Origin: Metabacillus_B sp050107715
GTDB lineage: Bacteria; Bacillota; Bacilli; Bacillales; Bacillaceae
Direction of reading: 5' to 3'
NCBI RefSeq assembly: GCF_050107715.1
Contig: NZ_JBNILN010000014.1
Coordinates: 23,851 to 87,850 of the forward strand
Length of the DNA: 64,000 bases
A program made the position numbers and the translations under genes. Below the pieces are notes generated by a model. The model was not told where the DNA came from. It worked only from the letters and a program-made list of their open reading frames with translations, and ran no database searches. Of the stretch, positions 43,958 through 52,981 are shown piece after piece; the stretch's first letter is position 1, and every line of letters begins with the position of its first letter.

Positions 43958-44148
43958 TTTCATTTTCCTCCTTATGTGGTTTTAGCGGAAATAACCTCCC
44001 ACAGGTAAAAGCGCAGCTGGCCGGATGTCCGGACAGTGCGTTCGGATGGGGCATTTTAAAGCCTGATCCATCCAGGTCACAAATCTGTAAACGAGAATAA
44101 AGGCTGCGAACTTGTGAATCCAAACCCGCAACCCTCAAAAATCATCAA

Positions 44149-44574
44149 TTAGTCTTCGATCACAATTCCCATGCTGCGTGCAGTACCTTCAACCATCAAC
44201 ATAGCCGCTTCAACGCTTGCTGCGTTTAAGTCAGGCATTTTTGTTTCAGCGATTTCACGTACTTTGTCACGCTTAACTGTTGCCACTTTATTACGGTTTG
44301 GTTCACCAGAACCAGACTCAATTCCAGCTGCTTTCTTAAGCAATACAGCAGCAGGCGGAGTTTTTGTAATAAAAGTGAAGGAACGATCTTCAAAAACAGT
44401 GATTTCAACCGGGATAATCAACCCAGCTTGTTCAGCTGTGCGTGCGTTAAATTCCTTACAGAATCCCATGATATTCACACCAGCCTGACCCAATGCAGGA
44501 CCTACTGGAGGAGCCGGATTTGCTTTGCCGGCAGGAATTTGCAATTTAACCATTTTAATTACTTTTTTAGCCAC
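44149..44574 (-). CDS. rplK: 50S ribosomal protein uL11
   Basis: The protein is 141 residues from the GTG at 44574 (reads VAKKVIKMVKLQIPAGKANP), with GGAGGTG six bases upstream. The proline-rich switch (PAGKANPAPPVGPALGQAGV) that senses stringent factor and thiostrepton is conserved. It has its own promoter. Confidence 0.97.
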   Translation of the reverse strand: MAKKVIKMVKLQIPAGKANPAPPVGPALGQAGVNIMGFCKEFNARTAEQAGLIIPVEITVFEDRSFTFITKTPPAAVLLKKAAGIESGSGEPNRNKVATVKRDKVREIAETKMPDLNAASVEAAMLMVEGTARSMGIVIED

Positions 44575-44708
44575 GAGACACACCTCCTTAAGTCCGTGAT
44601 GTGGTAATAGGGCCTTGCCCTCCCACTCATAACCTCATTCTTTATGTGAATGATTAGGGAAAATCAAGTTATCTGCCCCACTTTGAGTGAGACACACTGA
44701 CTTATGAA

Positions 44709-44737
44709 ATATTATCACTTTTCCCAATCCATTTCAA
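44709..44737 (-). promoter_or_regulatory. Sigma-A promoter of rplKA
   Basis: TTGAAA (44737-44732) and TAATAT (44714-44709) with a 17-bp spacer lie just after the nusG stop. The leader to rplK is about 125 bases. Confidence 0.7.
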
Positions 44738-44749
44738 GTTATTTTCTGA

Positions 44750-45283
44750 TTATAATTTATCGACCTGTGAGAACTCCAGTTCAACAGGGGTTTCCCGTCC
44801 AAACATGTTGACGAGAACCTTCACTTTTTGCTTATCTTGATCAATGTCCTCGATCATTCCGGTGAAGTTCGCAAATGGACCTTCAATAACTTTTACTGTT
44901 TCTTTCAGTTCGAAATCAATTTCTACACGGCGTTCGTCCATGCCCATGCGTTTCAGAATTACTTCTACCTCTTCAGGAAGCAGGGCCGTCGGTTTTGAAC
45001 CGGAGCCTGCAGAGCCGACAAAGCCGGTTACACCCGGCGTATTCCGGACAACATACCAGGAATCATCTGTCATTACAATTTCTACGAGGACATAGCCCGG
45101 GAATACCTTTTTCTTCAAAACTTTCTTTTTGCCATTCTTAATATCTGTTTCTTCTTCTTCAGGAACAACGACTCTAAAAATCTTGTCTTGCATTGCCATT
45201 GATTCAACACGTTTTTCGAGATTTGCTTTTACTTTATTCTCATAACCGGAATACGTGTGAACAACATACCAATTTTTCTCCAT
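44750..45283 (-). CDS. nusG: Transcription termination/antitermination factor NusG
   Basis: The protein is 177 residues from MEKNWYVVHTYSGYENKVKA, the family start. The NGN domain (to about 110) is followed by a KOW domain (about 120-177, ETVKVIEGPFANFTGMIEDI). It binds polymerase and modulates pausing and Rho. AAGG lies only one base from the ATG. A stronger GGAGGG is 20 bases upstream, separated by an AGGAC/GTCCT hairpin that would shorten the distance. secE is 324 bp upstream. Confidence 0.96.
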   Translation of the reverse strand: MEKNWYVVHTYSGYENKVKANLEKRVESMAMQDKIFRVVVPEEEETDIKNGKKKVLKKKVFPGYVLVEIVMTDDSWYVVRNTPGVTGFVGSAGSGSKPTALLPEEVEVILKRMGMDERRVEIDFELKETVKVIEGPFANFTGMIEDIDQDKQKVKVLVNMFGRETPVELEFSQVDKL

Positions 45284-45522
45284 ACCTTCAGGACTTTTGT
45301 CCTTCCCTCCCAGCATTCATTTATTTTATAGTGTGCTGATCATGCGTATATCCAGGAAGCCCTGGAAGTACGATGCTTTTATAATCACTCTGTTAACCCC
45401 ATCTGCCGGGGAGTTCCCGTTAGACGCTAAAACGTCCGTGCACCGCTTCTCCGCAGGAGACTTCGCCCTTCTCCCCTGTCAGCATGATGCTCTAACACAG
45501 CTTTAAAGAAAAAACCGCAAAT

Positions 45523-45549
45523 TAAAAAACCCGCTGAACGGGTCTTTTC
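45523..45549 (-). terminator. Terminator between secE and nusG
   Basis: The stem ACCCG/CGGGT with a short loop is followed by TTTTTT on the minus strand, about 60 bases after secE. In B. subtilis the two genes are cotranscribed, so here it may attenuate nusG or mark a separate nusG promoter in the remaining 240 bp. No gene was recognised in 45284-45607. Confidence 0.7.
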
Positions 45550-45607
45550 GAACAAAGCTTTGGATTATCATTTATTATAACACGGAAAACCCAGTTTTAT
45601 TCAATAA

Positions 45608-45790
45608 TCAGCGAACAATTAATCGAACCAGTTCAGAAATGCCCAAGTCTACGACTGCGAAGAATACAGCAGCGAAGACGACAGTTGCTATAACAACGAT
45701 CGTATATCTAGTAAGCTCTTTGCCTTTAGGCCAGCTTACTTTTTTCATTTCACGACCGACATCCCCAAAAAACTTAGAAATACGTCCCAT
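45608..45790 (-). CDS. secE: Protein translocase subunit SecE
   Basis: The protein is 60 residues, the short Gram-positive form. It has a cytoplasmic amphipathic part (VGREMKKVSWPKGKELTRYT) and one membrane helix (IVVIATVVFAAVFFAVVDLG). It clamps SecY. It lies 160 bp after rpmG. Confidence 0.97.
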   Translation of the reverse strand: MGRISKFFGDVGREMKKVSWPKGKELTRYTIVVIATVVFAAVFFAVVDLGISELVRLIVR

Positions 45791-45950
45791 TTCGTTACCT
45801 CCAAAATAAAGAAAATACTAAAGCGGCCTCTCCGGTTTTCTTTCTAATTTGAAAGAGGATGGCTGGATCCGGTCGGACCTTCAAAAAAACAGCTGTACCT
45901 GATATTCATTGCTCAGGCAAAATAATTACGGCATAAAAGGGAAAGAAGTC

Positions 45951-46100
45951 CTATTTCGTTTCGCGGTGATTCGTATGGGCATTGCATACGCCGCAGAATT
46001 TCTTCATTTCCAGGCGCTCTGCTGTGTTAGCAGTGCTTTTCATTGTTGTATAGTTGCGGCTGCCGCATTCTGTACAGCCTAAAATTACTTTTTTTCGCAT
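45951..46100 (-). CDS. rpmG: 50S ribosomal protein bL33, zinc-binding type
   Basis: The gene encodes 49 residues read from the minus strand (MRKKVILGCTECGSRNYTTM to TNHRETK). CTEC and CGVC give the four-cysteine zinc (C+) form. Its place between sigH and secE corresponds to rpmGB of B. subtilis. The ATG at 46100 is preceded by an AAGGTGT site. Confidence 0.96.
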   Translation of the reverse strand: MRKKVILGCTECGSRNYTTMKSTANTAERLEMKKFCGVCNAHTNHRETK

Positions 46101-46182
46101 GCTGGACACCTTCCGCCATGTTTCATATTCCTACAAAATGTATCATAGCGTGGTTTTTCCTGTCAATAAAGGATCGAATTTG

Positions 46183-46839
46183 TCACAGACTCAGTTCCCT
46201 GAGTTCAAGGTATCTTTCAAGCTTTCTTTTCACACGCTGCAGCGCATTGTCAATCGACTTTACGTGGCGGTTCAGTTCTTCAGAGATTTCCTGGTAGGAC
46301 CTCCCGTCCAGGTAAAGCGAAAGTACCTTTCTCTCAAGATCACTTAAGAGCTCAGCCATTTTCACTTCAATGTCGTCAAATTCTTCCTGGTTGATAAACA
46401 GCTCTTCAGGATCCATAATTTTCGCACCGGAGATGACATCCATCAAAGTCCGGTCTGATTCGTCGTCATAAATAGGCTTGTCCAGAGAAACATAGGAGTT
46501 GAGCGGAATATGTTTTTGGCGGGTTGCTGTTTTGATAGCGGTAATAATTTGGCGGGTAATGCATAGTTCTGCAAAAGCTTTGAATGAAGTAAGCTTGTCC
46601 TCTCTGAAGTCACGAATGGCTTTGTAAAGGCCGATCATTCCTTCCTGGACGATGTCTTCCCTGTCAGCGCCAATCAAGAAATAAGACCTTGCCTTGGCCC
46701 GGACAAAATTCCTGTATTTCGTAATCAAATAGTCCAGTGCATCACTTTCTCCGTTATGAACCAACTCTACAATCTGCTCGTCATCCAGAAACTGAAATTC
46801 TTCCTTGCTGAGATACCCCTTGCTGAATTGTGTATTCAA
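46183..46839 (-). CDS. sigH: RNA polymerase sigma-H factor
   Basis: The protein is 218 residues. Region 2 (YLITKYRNFVRAKARSYFL, then DREDIVQEGMIGLYKAIRDF) and region 4 (LSLYLDGRSYQEISEELNRH) are typical of Spo0H. It directs early sporulation and competence genes. This gene, together with the whole synteny block, points to an endospore former. It follows yacP and precedes rpmG as in B. subtilis. Confidence 0.97.
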   Translation of the reverse strand: MNTQFSKGYLSKEEFQFLDDEQIVELVHNGESDALDYLITKYRNFVRAKARSYFLIGADREDIVQEGMIGLYKAIRDFREDKLTSFKAFAELCITRQIITAIKTATRQKHIPLNSYVSLDKPIYDDESDRTLMDVISGAKIMDPEELFINQEEFDDIEVKMAELLSDLERKVLSLYLDGRSYQEISEELNRHVKSIDNALQRVKRKLERYLELRELSL

Positions 46840-46905
46840 GCCGATCCCCCCGACCGCACATAGATAGCCATATTATACAGCACAAAAATTGGAATCGCAA
46901 TACGG

Positions 46906-47415
46906 TTACAGGTCTCCGCGGCGCCATTTCTCAAAGGTTTTTATGACATCTTCCGACAATAAAATCTTCGATGGCGGCCGCTGGTTTTCCATTCGCTTCA
47001 CTTTTTTCTTGATGCTCTCCTCTATTGCTTCCATCTCGTTCAGGAGCTCGCGGGCAGATTTCCTCAAGGCGCCTTGGCCGAAAATGGCCCATTGTTCTGT
47101 ATAGTCCGATGTAGCTACATGAATCTGAGTCCGAATATCGTTCAATTCAGAGGCAAGCTTTTCAATCCGCTCATCCGCTGTTTCGTTCTCTTTTGTGAAG
47201 ATGACCTCCACCCGGTAATTTTTATGCTTTTTTTCTATTCCTTTTACAAGGTGCGCATCAAAGATGATAATGACCCTGTACTTAGTGAAAGCTTGGTATT
47301 CCGCCATTTTTTGAATAAGGAGGTCTCTGGCCTGGGCAAAGTAATCTTTTCTTAAGACCCTGAGCTCCGGCCAGGCTCCTATTATGTTGTATCCATCTAC
47401 AAGCAGAATATTCAT
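46906..47415 (-). CDS. yacP: Ribosome-dependent endoribonuclease Rae1 (YacP, NYN/PIN-like)
   Basis: The protein is 169 residues from MNILLVDGYNIIGAWPELRV; the extra 41 codons upstream lie in rlmB and are not coding. The VDGYN motif and the conserved acidic residues (IIIFDAH, ETADERIEKL and VATSDYTEQ) define the NYN nuclease fold. Rae1 cleaves mRNA in the ribosomal A site in B. subtilis. It is separated from rlmB by five bases. Confidence 0.93.
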   Translation of the reverse strand: MNILLVDGYNIIGAWPELRVLRKDYFAQARDLLIQKMAEYQAFTKYRVIIIFDAHLVKGIEKKHKNYRVEVIFTKENETADERIEKLASELNDIRTQIHVATSDYTEQWAIFGQGALRKSARELLNEMEAIEESIKKKVKRMENQRPPSKILLSEDVIKTFEKWRRGDL

Positions 47416-47420
47416 GGCCC

Positions 47421-48167
47421 TCAGTCCCCGAGAGGATGCCGTTTTCTGAATACCTCGTACATCAGCAGGCTTGCTGCAACCGATGCATTGAGAGAAGTAA
47501 CGTGCCCCGCCATTGGAAGATTGATAAGAAAATCGCACTTCTCTTTTACGAGCCGGCTCACACCTTTTCCTTCACTTCCGATAACAAGGCCGATTGGCAT
47601 CGTGCCATCCAGGGTACGGTAATCATCCGCACCCTTCGCGTCTGTTCCTGCAATCCATAATCCCTTTTCTTTAAGCTCTTCAATAGCTCTTGTAAGGTTG
47701 GTCACCCTTGCAACCGGCACATATTCAATTGCGCCTGTGGATGCTTTGGCGACTGTAGCTGTAAGGCCGACGGATCTTCGTTTCGGAATGACAATCCCGT
47801 GAGCGCCCACTGCATCAGCCGTTCTCATAATGGATCCGAGATTATGTGGATCTTCAAGCTCGTCCAATAGGAGAATGAACGGAGCCTCTCCCTTTTCTTC
47901 CGCTGCTTTCAGCAAATCATCCAGCTCCGCATATTCATAGGCAGCAACCTGAGCGACGAATCCCTGGTGGTTTCCCTCGACCATCTGGTCAAGCTTTCGC
48001 TTAGGAACGGTTTGGATGATGATTCCTCTTTCTTTTGCAATGGCCGTTATTTGCAGTGCAGAGCCTTTCACGGAATTCTCCGCCATCCACACTTTATTGA
48101 TTTCCCTTTCTGACCTGAGGGCTTCCAGAACAGGGTTGCGTCCAATAATATAATCTTCCTGGTTCAT
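47421..48167 (-). CDS. rlmB: 23S rRNA (guanosine-2'-O)-methyltransferase RlmB
   Basis: The protein is 248 residues. An N-terminal substrate-binding domain is followed by the SpoU/TrmD knot (LLLDELEDPHNLGSIMRTAD, IPKRRSVGLTATVAKASTGA, and GLVIGSEGKGVSRLV). It modifies G2251-equivalent 23S rRNA. Its start overlaps the mrnC stop by four bases. Confidence 0.95.
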   Translation of the reverse strand: MNQEDYIIGRNPVLEALRSEREINKVWMAENSVKGSALQITAIAKERGIIIQTVPKRKLDQMVEGNHQGFVAQVAAYEYAELDDLLKAAEEKGEAPFILLLDELEDPHNLGSIMRTADAVGAHGIVIPKRRSVGLTATVAKASTGAIEYVPVARVTNLTRAIEELKEKGLWIAGTDAKGADDYRTLDGTMPIGLVIGSEGKGVSRLVKEKCDFLINLPMAGHVTSLNASVAASLLMYEVFRKRHPLGD

Positions 48168-48583
48168 CCTCTTTGCCTCCTTTCCTCAAGCAGTCTGATC
48201 GCTTCTGCGGCTATTTCATTGAGCCGCTCCTCTTTTTTTTCTAAAAAAAGAAAGCCGATCAGCGCTTCAAAAGCGGTGCTGTATTTATACGTCATCAGTT
48301 CCGTGTTTTTCGGAACAGTACCTGATTTGGCATTTCTGCCCCTCCGGAGGATATCCTGTTCCTCCTCCGTAAAGAACCCTGCTTCAGTCATGCTTTGAAG
48401 AGCATCAGCCTGAGCTTTTGCAGATACGAATTCTTTTGCATAACGATGCAAATCATTGGGCTTTCCGAGACCCTTGGCCAGAAGGTGATGCCGGATATAA
48501 ACCTCATATACGGCATCCCCCATATAGGCAAGAGCAAGGCTGTTCAGCTGTTTTGCCTGTTTAATTTTTTCCAGTTCTAGCAT
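48164..48583 (-). CDS. mrnC: Mini-ribonuclease III
   Basis: The protein is 139 residues. The RNase III catalytic fold without a dsRNA-binding domain is seen, with the acidic motif LALAYMGDAVYEVYIRHHLL and a helix ending GFLFLEKKEERLNEIAAEA. It processes 23S rRNA precursors. It lies four bases after cysS and overlaps rlmB. Confidence 0.95.
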   Translation of the reverse strand: MLELEKIKQAKQLNSLALAYMGDAVYEVYIRHHLLAKGLGKPNDLHRYAKEFVSAKAQADALQSMTEAGFFTEEEQDILRRGRNAKSGTVPKNTELMTYKYSTAFEALIGFLFLEKKEERLNEIAAEAIRLLEERRQRG

Positions 48584-48587
48584 ACAG

Positions 48588-49985
48588 TTAACCTCTTTTC
48601 CATCTGGTTCCCTGTGCTGTGTCTTCCAAAATGATATTTAAGTCCTTCAGCTGGCCGCGGATTTGATCTGCCTTGGCAAAGTCCCGGTCCGCGCGCGCCT
48701 GAATTCTTTTCTGGATCAGCTCATCGATTTCTTCATCCAGCAGCTCCTGCTCTCCGAATGAAATTCCCAATACGGCTGCAAGTGCATCAAATTCCAACAG
48801 CAGCGCCTCAATCACTTCCTCTGACGTATGGGTTTCCTGAAGGTAATAATTGGCCAGCTTTGCCAGTTCAAAAAGAACCGAAATGCCGTTCGCCGTATTA
48901 AAGTCATCATCCATTTCCTTAATGAACATTTCGCGCAGTCCCTTAATTTTAAGGAGCCAGTCACTGTTATTTTCCGTAAGGTTCGTGCTGCTTTCTTTCC
49001 GGTGCTTTAAATTCGCATAAGCTGTTTTCAGGCGTTCAAATGCATTTTTTGTACTCTCCAGCAGCTCAACTGAATAATTGATTGGATGGCGGTAATGAAC
49101 GGAAAGCATAAAGAACCGAAGCAGCTGCGGATCGAATTCTTTAATGATGTCGTGAACCAGAACAAAATTGCCGAGTGATTTCGACATTTTTTCGTTATCA
49201 ATGTTGATATAGCCATTATGAAGCCAGTATTTGGCGAACGGTTTTCCGGTTAAAGCTTCTGATTGGGCAATTTCATTTTCATGATGGGGGAAGGTCAGAT
49301 CCTGTCCGCCTGCGTGGATATCGATGCTGTCCCCCAAATATTTCCGGGCCATGGCAGAGCACTCAATGTGCCAGCCCGGCCGGCCATTTCCCCAGGGGCT
49401 TTGCCACGAAATTTCCCCTTCCTTAGCCGCTTTCCAGAGAACAAAATCCAGCGCATCCTGCTTTTTTTCGCCAACCTCAATCCTTGCTCCCGAGCGCAGC
49501 TCGTCAATGGATTGGTGAGAAAGTTTGCCATAGCCTTCAAAGGCACGGGTTTTGTAATACACATCTCCCCCTGATTCATAAGCAAATCCTTTATCGATTA
49601 ATGCCTGAACAAAATCAATAATGATGTCCATGTTTTCCGTCACACGGGGATGGACATCGGCATGGCTGCAGCCAAGTGCTGTTACGTCTTCAAAGTAGGC
49701 GTCAATGAAACGCTCTGCAATAGCCGGAACATCTTCGCCCAGCTCATTTGCTGCTTTGATAAGTTTATCATCTACGTCTGTGAAATTTGATACATACTGA
49801 ACGTCATATCCGCGAAACTCCAGATATTTTCTGACTGTATCGTATACAATAGCCGGACGTGCATTGCCGATGTGGATATAGTTGTAAACGGTGGGACCGC
49901 ACACGTACATCTTCACTTTGCCTTCTTCAAGCGGTTCAAATTGTTCTTTTGCGCGGGTTAGCGTGTTATATAGCTTAATGCCCAT
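48588..49985 (-). CDS. cysS: Cysteinyl-tRNA synthetase
   Basis: The protein is 465 residues. The HIGH motif (YIHIGNARPA, about residue 38) and KMSKS (about 268) of class I synthetases are present, with zinc ligands starting at MYVCGPTVYNY. It charges tRNA-Cys with ATP. It overlaps cysE by 11 bp and is controlled by the T-box before cysE. Confidence 0.98.
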   Translation of the reverse strand: MGIKLYNTLTRAKEQFEPLEEGKVKMYVCGPTVYNYIHIGNARPAIVYDTVRKYLEFRGYDVQYVSNFTDVDDKLIKAANELGEDVPAIAERFIDAYFEDVTALGCSHADVHPRVTENMDIIIDFVQALIDKGFAYESGGDVYYKTRAFEGYGKLSHQSIDELRSGARIEVGEKKQDALDFVLWKAAKEGEISWQSPWGNGRPGWHIECSAMARKYLGDSIDIHAGGQDLTFPHHENEIAQSEALTGKPFAKYWLHNGYINIDNEKMSKSLGNFVLVHDIIKEFDPQLLRFFMLSVHYRHPINYSVELLESTKNAFERLKTAYANLKHRKESSTNLTENNSDWLLKIKGLREMFIKEMDDDFNTANGISVLFELAKLANYYLQETHTSEEVIEALLLEFDALAAVLGISFGEQELLDEEIDELIQKRIQARADRDFAKADQIRGQLKDLNIILEDTAQGTRWKRG

Positions 49986-50631
49986 GTTCGTTCTTCCCTT
50001 CTCTTACTGATTCCAGTTCTGCTTTCAGCTTCAGAATTTCTTCTTCCAGCGCACGGAATTTATCATTCACCGGATCCGGAAGATCGGTATGATTTAAATC
50101 CCGCTTGATTTTCTGTCCATTGCGGATCACGACGCGGCCGGGAATTCCGACAACGGTAGAGTGGTCCGGTACATCCTGAAGCACGACGGAGCCCGCTCCG
50201 ATTTTTGAATTCTCTCCTATTGTAATCGAGCCGAGAACTTTTGCTCCTGTGGCTATTAAGGCATTATCCATGATCGTCGGATGTCTTTTTCCTTTTTCTT
50301 TCCCGGTCCCTCCCAGGGTCACGCCCTGAAAAACTGTAACATTGTTTCCGATTTCGCATGTTTCCCCTATAACAACACCCATCCCGTGATCAATAAAAAA
50401 TCGTTTTCCAATTTTCGCACCGGGATGGATTTCAATTCCGGTAAAAAAACGGCTGATTTGTGAAATAGCCCTGGCGCCAAAGAACAGCTTCCGCTTGTAG
50501 AATGCATGGGCCAGCCGATGAGCCCAAACCGCGTGAAGCCCTGAGTAGGTCAGAAGGACTTCCAGATAGCTCCGTGCGGCCGGGTCCTGATCAAATACAA
50601 CATCCACATCTTCCTTCAGCAGCTTAAACAA
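49975..50631 (-). CDS. cysE: Serine O-acetyltransferase
   Basis: The protein is 218 residues. The N-terminal helical domain is followed by a left-handed beta-helix of hexapeptide repeats (IGKRFFIDHGMGVVIGETCE, then TVFQGVTLGGTGKEKGKRHP, and GAKVLGSITIG). It makes O-acetylserine from serine and acetyl-CoA, the first step of cysteine synthesis. It is the first gene of a cysE-cysS-mrnC-rlmB-yacP operon. Confidence 0.97.
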   Translation of the reverse strand: MFKLLKEDVDVVFDQDPAARSYLEVLLTYSGLHAVWAHRLAHAFYKRKLFFGARAISQISRFFTGIEIHPGAKIGKRFFIDHGMGVVIGETCEIGNNVTVFQGVTLGGTGKEKGKRHPTIMDNALIATGAKVLGSITIGENSKIGAGSVVLQDVPDHSTVVGIPGRVVIRNGQKIKRDLNHTDLPDPVNDKFRALEEEILKLKAELESVREGKNEHGH

Positions 50632-50675
50632 TGCTTCTCCCCTCCTGTTTACCCCTGTCTGTGCGTTTTACGGCA

Positions 50676-50935
50676 TAAAAAAGACGCCTCTGCCTACTGA
50701 CAGAGACGCCTTATCGCGCGGTTCCACTCTGTTTAGGGCCTTTATACTGAGCCCTCAACTTTATACTCCTTAACGCGGAGCAGACGCTTCTGCCTACTGA
50801 ACATTTCAGCAAAAGACTCAGGAGGTGCAATTCAAGATCAGCTTCACTTTAACCTCTCTCAGCCAATGGAGGTTTTCTCTGGAAAGGAAATCCGATCTCT
50901 ACTATCCTCTTCAACGTTTTACTTATTATCTATAC
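50676..50935 (-). promoter_or_regulatory. Cysteine T-box riboswitch
   Basis: The 260-base leader before cysE contains AGAGTGGAACCGCGC (50730-50716), the T-box sequence that pairs with the NCCA end of uncharged tRNA. Downstream of it is a terminator (GGCGTCTCTG/CAGAGGCGTC, then TTTTTT, 50677-50710). The specifier loop GAATTGCACC carries TGC (50829-50827), the cysteine codon. Uncharged tRNA-Cys should favour read-through into cysE-cysS. Confidence 0.92.
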
Positions 50936-50958
50936 TATATAATATTTTATGCGAAATG

Positions 50959-52416
50959 TTAACGTATTAAACTTTCTACACGGGATAAAACTTTTTCTTT
51001 GCCAATCAGTTCAATAGACTGGGGAAGCTCCGGTCCGTGGGTCTGGCCTGTGACGGCAACGCGGATCGGCATGAACAGCTTTTTCCCTTTATGGCCGGTC
51101 GTTTTTTGAACCGCTTTAATTGAGGCCTTAATTTCGTCAGCTGTGAAGTGGTCCAGCTTCTCAAGCTCTTCTTTAAAGGCGGCCATTACTTCAGGCACCT
51201 GCTCCTCATCCAAAACGCTTCTGGCCTCCCGGTTATACTCAAGATCTGTTTTGAAAAACAAATCAGACAGCTCGACAATTTCCGCACCGTAGCTCATCTG
51301 CTCCTGATAGAGGGCAATCAGTTTTTTCGCCCATTGCAATTCCCCGTCTGATGGGTTTTCACTTAGCTTCCCTGCTTTAACGAGGTGCGGAAGGGCAAGA
51401 TCCGCAACGGTTTCAGGATCCAGCTGTTTCATGTACTGATTGTTCATCCACATTAGCTTTTGCGTATCGAAAACCGCGGGTGACACAGACAGGCGGTTCG
51501 GATCAAAAATTTCTGTAAACTGCTCCCTGGAGAAAATTTCTTCCTCTCCAACCGGAGACCAGCCCAGCATCGCAATGAAGTTAAATAGGGCTTCAGGCAA
51601 ATAGCCGAGGTCTTTATATTGCTCAATGAACTGAATGATGGATTCATCCCGTTTGCTCAGCTTTTTGCGGCTCTCATTTACAATCAGGGTCATATGACCG
51701 AATACAGGAACCTCCCACCCGAGCGCTTCATAAATCATAATTTGCTTAGGGGTGTTGGAAATATGGTCATCTCCGCGCAGGATGTGAGTGATTTTCATAA
51801 GATGGTCATCCGCTGCTACAGCAAAGTTGTAAGTAGGTGTTCCGTCTTTTTTCACGATAACAAAATCGCCGATGCCGTCGGATTCAAATGACACGTCTTC
51901 TTTTACAAGATCATGGAATGTTATCATCTGTCCTTTTGGTACGCGGAAGCGGATGCTCGGCTGGCGGCCCTCTGCTTCAAGCGCTGCACGCTGTTCATCG
52001 GTCAGATTGGAACATTTTCCGGAGTAGCGGGGCATCTCGCCGCGCGCCGTCTGCTCCTCGCGCTCCTTCTCAAGCTCTTCTTCTGTGCAATAGCATTTGT
52101 AAGCAAGATCTTTTTCCAAAAGCTCCTCATAGTACTTCTTGTAAATTTCAGTCCGTTCAGACTGGCGGTACGGTCCGTATTCACCGCCGACATCGATGCT
52201 TTCATCCCAATCCATTCCGAGCCATTTCAGATGCTTCAGCTGGCTTTCTTCGCCGCCTTCAATGTTTCTCTTCCGGTCTGTATCCTCAATGCGGATAATG
52301 AATTTTCCGTTCTGGCTTCTTGCGAAAAGATAATTAAACAACGCAGTTCTTGCATTTCCGATATGTAAATGTCCTGTAGGACTTGGCGCATAGCGCACGC
52401 GGATTTCACCTGTCAT
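50959..52416 (-). CDS. gltX: Glutamyl-tRNA synthetase
   Basis: The protein is 485 residues. The HIGH-type motif lies in PSPTGHLHIGNARTALFNYL and the KMSKS-type motif in ESRKKLSKRDES (about 252-263). In Bacillus it also charges tRNA-Gln, which is then amidated. It stands before the cysteine T-box; the 88-bp gap to ispF holds no recognised signal. Confidence 0.98.
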   Translation of the reverse strand: MTGEIRVRYAPSPTGHLHIGNARTALFNYLFARSQNGKFIIRIEDTDRKRNIEGGEESQLKHLKWLGMDWDESIDVGGEYGPYRQSERTEIYKKYYEELLEKDLAYKCYCTEEELEKEREEQTARGEMPRYSGKCSNLTDEQRAALEAEGRQPSIRFRVPKGQMITFHDLVKEDVSFESDGIGDFVIVKKDGTPTYNFAVAADDHLMKITHILRGDDHISNTPKQIMIYEALGWEVPVFGHMTLIVNESRKKLSKRDESIIQFIEQYKDLGYLPEALFNFIAMLGWSPVGEEEIFSREQFTEIFDPNRLSVSPAVFDTQKLMWMNNQYMKQLDPETVADLALPHLVKAGKLSENPSDGELQWAKKLIALYQEQMSYGAEIVELSDLFFKTDLEYNREARSVLDEEQVPEVMAAFKEELEKLDHFTADEIKASIKAVQKTTGHKGKKLFMPIRVAVTGQTHGPELPQSIELIGKEKVLSRVESLIR

Positions 52417-52504
52417 CCTCTTCTACCTCCGTAAATCCTGATTGTGTTTCACAATTTTAGAATACCCTTATTTTATCACTATTTAGAACGCCGTACAAAG
52501 CGGA

Positions 52505-52981
52505 TTATCCCTTGATGAGCAGCACGGCAGCCTGTGAAGCGATGCCTTCCCCGCGGCCCGTAAATCCAAGCTTTTCAGTCGTGGTCGCTTTTACATTGAC
52601 CTGTGAAGGATCGGCTTCAAGAAGGGAAGCGATTCTTTCCTGCATCTGCCCGATGTAAGGAGCCATTTTAGGCTTCTGGGCGATAATTGTACAATCGGCG
52701 TTCCCAAGTCTGTAGCCTCTATCCTTTACCAGATTCCATACATGCTGAAGAAGCTTAGCGGAATCTGCATCTTTAAACTCGGGATCTGTATCAGGGAAAT
52801 GCCGGCCGATGTCCCCTTCCCCAATTGCACCGAGGCAAGCATCTGCTACTGTATGGAGAAGAACATCCGCATCGGAATGGCCAAGCAATCCCTTTTCATA
52901 AGGTATTTCAATTCCTCCAATGATTAGCGGCCTTCCCTCTGTCAGTTGATGAACGTCAAATCCCTGTCCTATTCTTATCAT
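52505..52981 (-). CDS. ispF: 2-C-methyl-D-erythritol 2,4-cyclodiphosphate synthase
   Basis: The protein is 158 residues from MIRIGQGFDVHQLTEGRPLI, the family start; the 14 codons upstream lie in ispD. Metal ligands are in GQGFDVHQL and the conserved KGLLGHSDADVLLHTVADAC. It acts in the MEP pathway of isoprenoid synthesis. It overlaps ispD by 26 bp. Confidence 0.96.
   Translation of the reverse strand: MIRIGQGFDVHQLTEGRPLIIGGIEIPYEKGLLGHSDADVLLHTVADACLGAIGEGDIGRHFPDTDPEFKDADSAKLLQHVWNLVKDRGYRLGNADCTIIAQKPKMAPYIGQMQERIASLLEADPSQVNVKATTTEKLGFTGRGEGIASQAAVLLIKG

Noticed and set aside
43223..44008. A 261-residue plus-strand frame opposite rplA
   Set aside because: It is antisense to rplA and its promoter. 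The composition is an artefact of the minus-strand codon bias.
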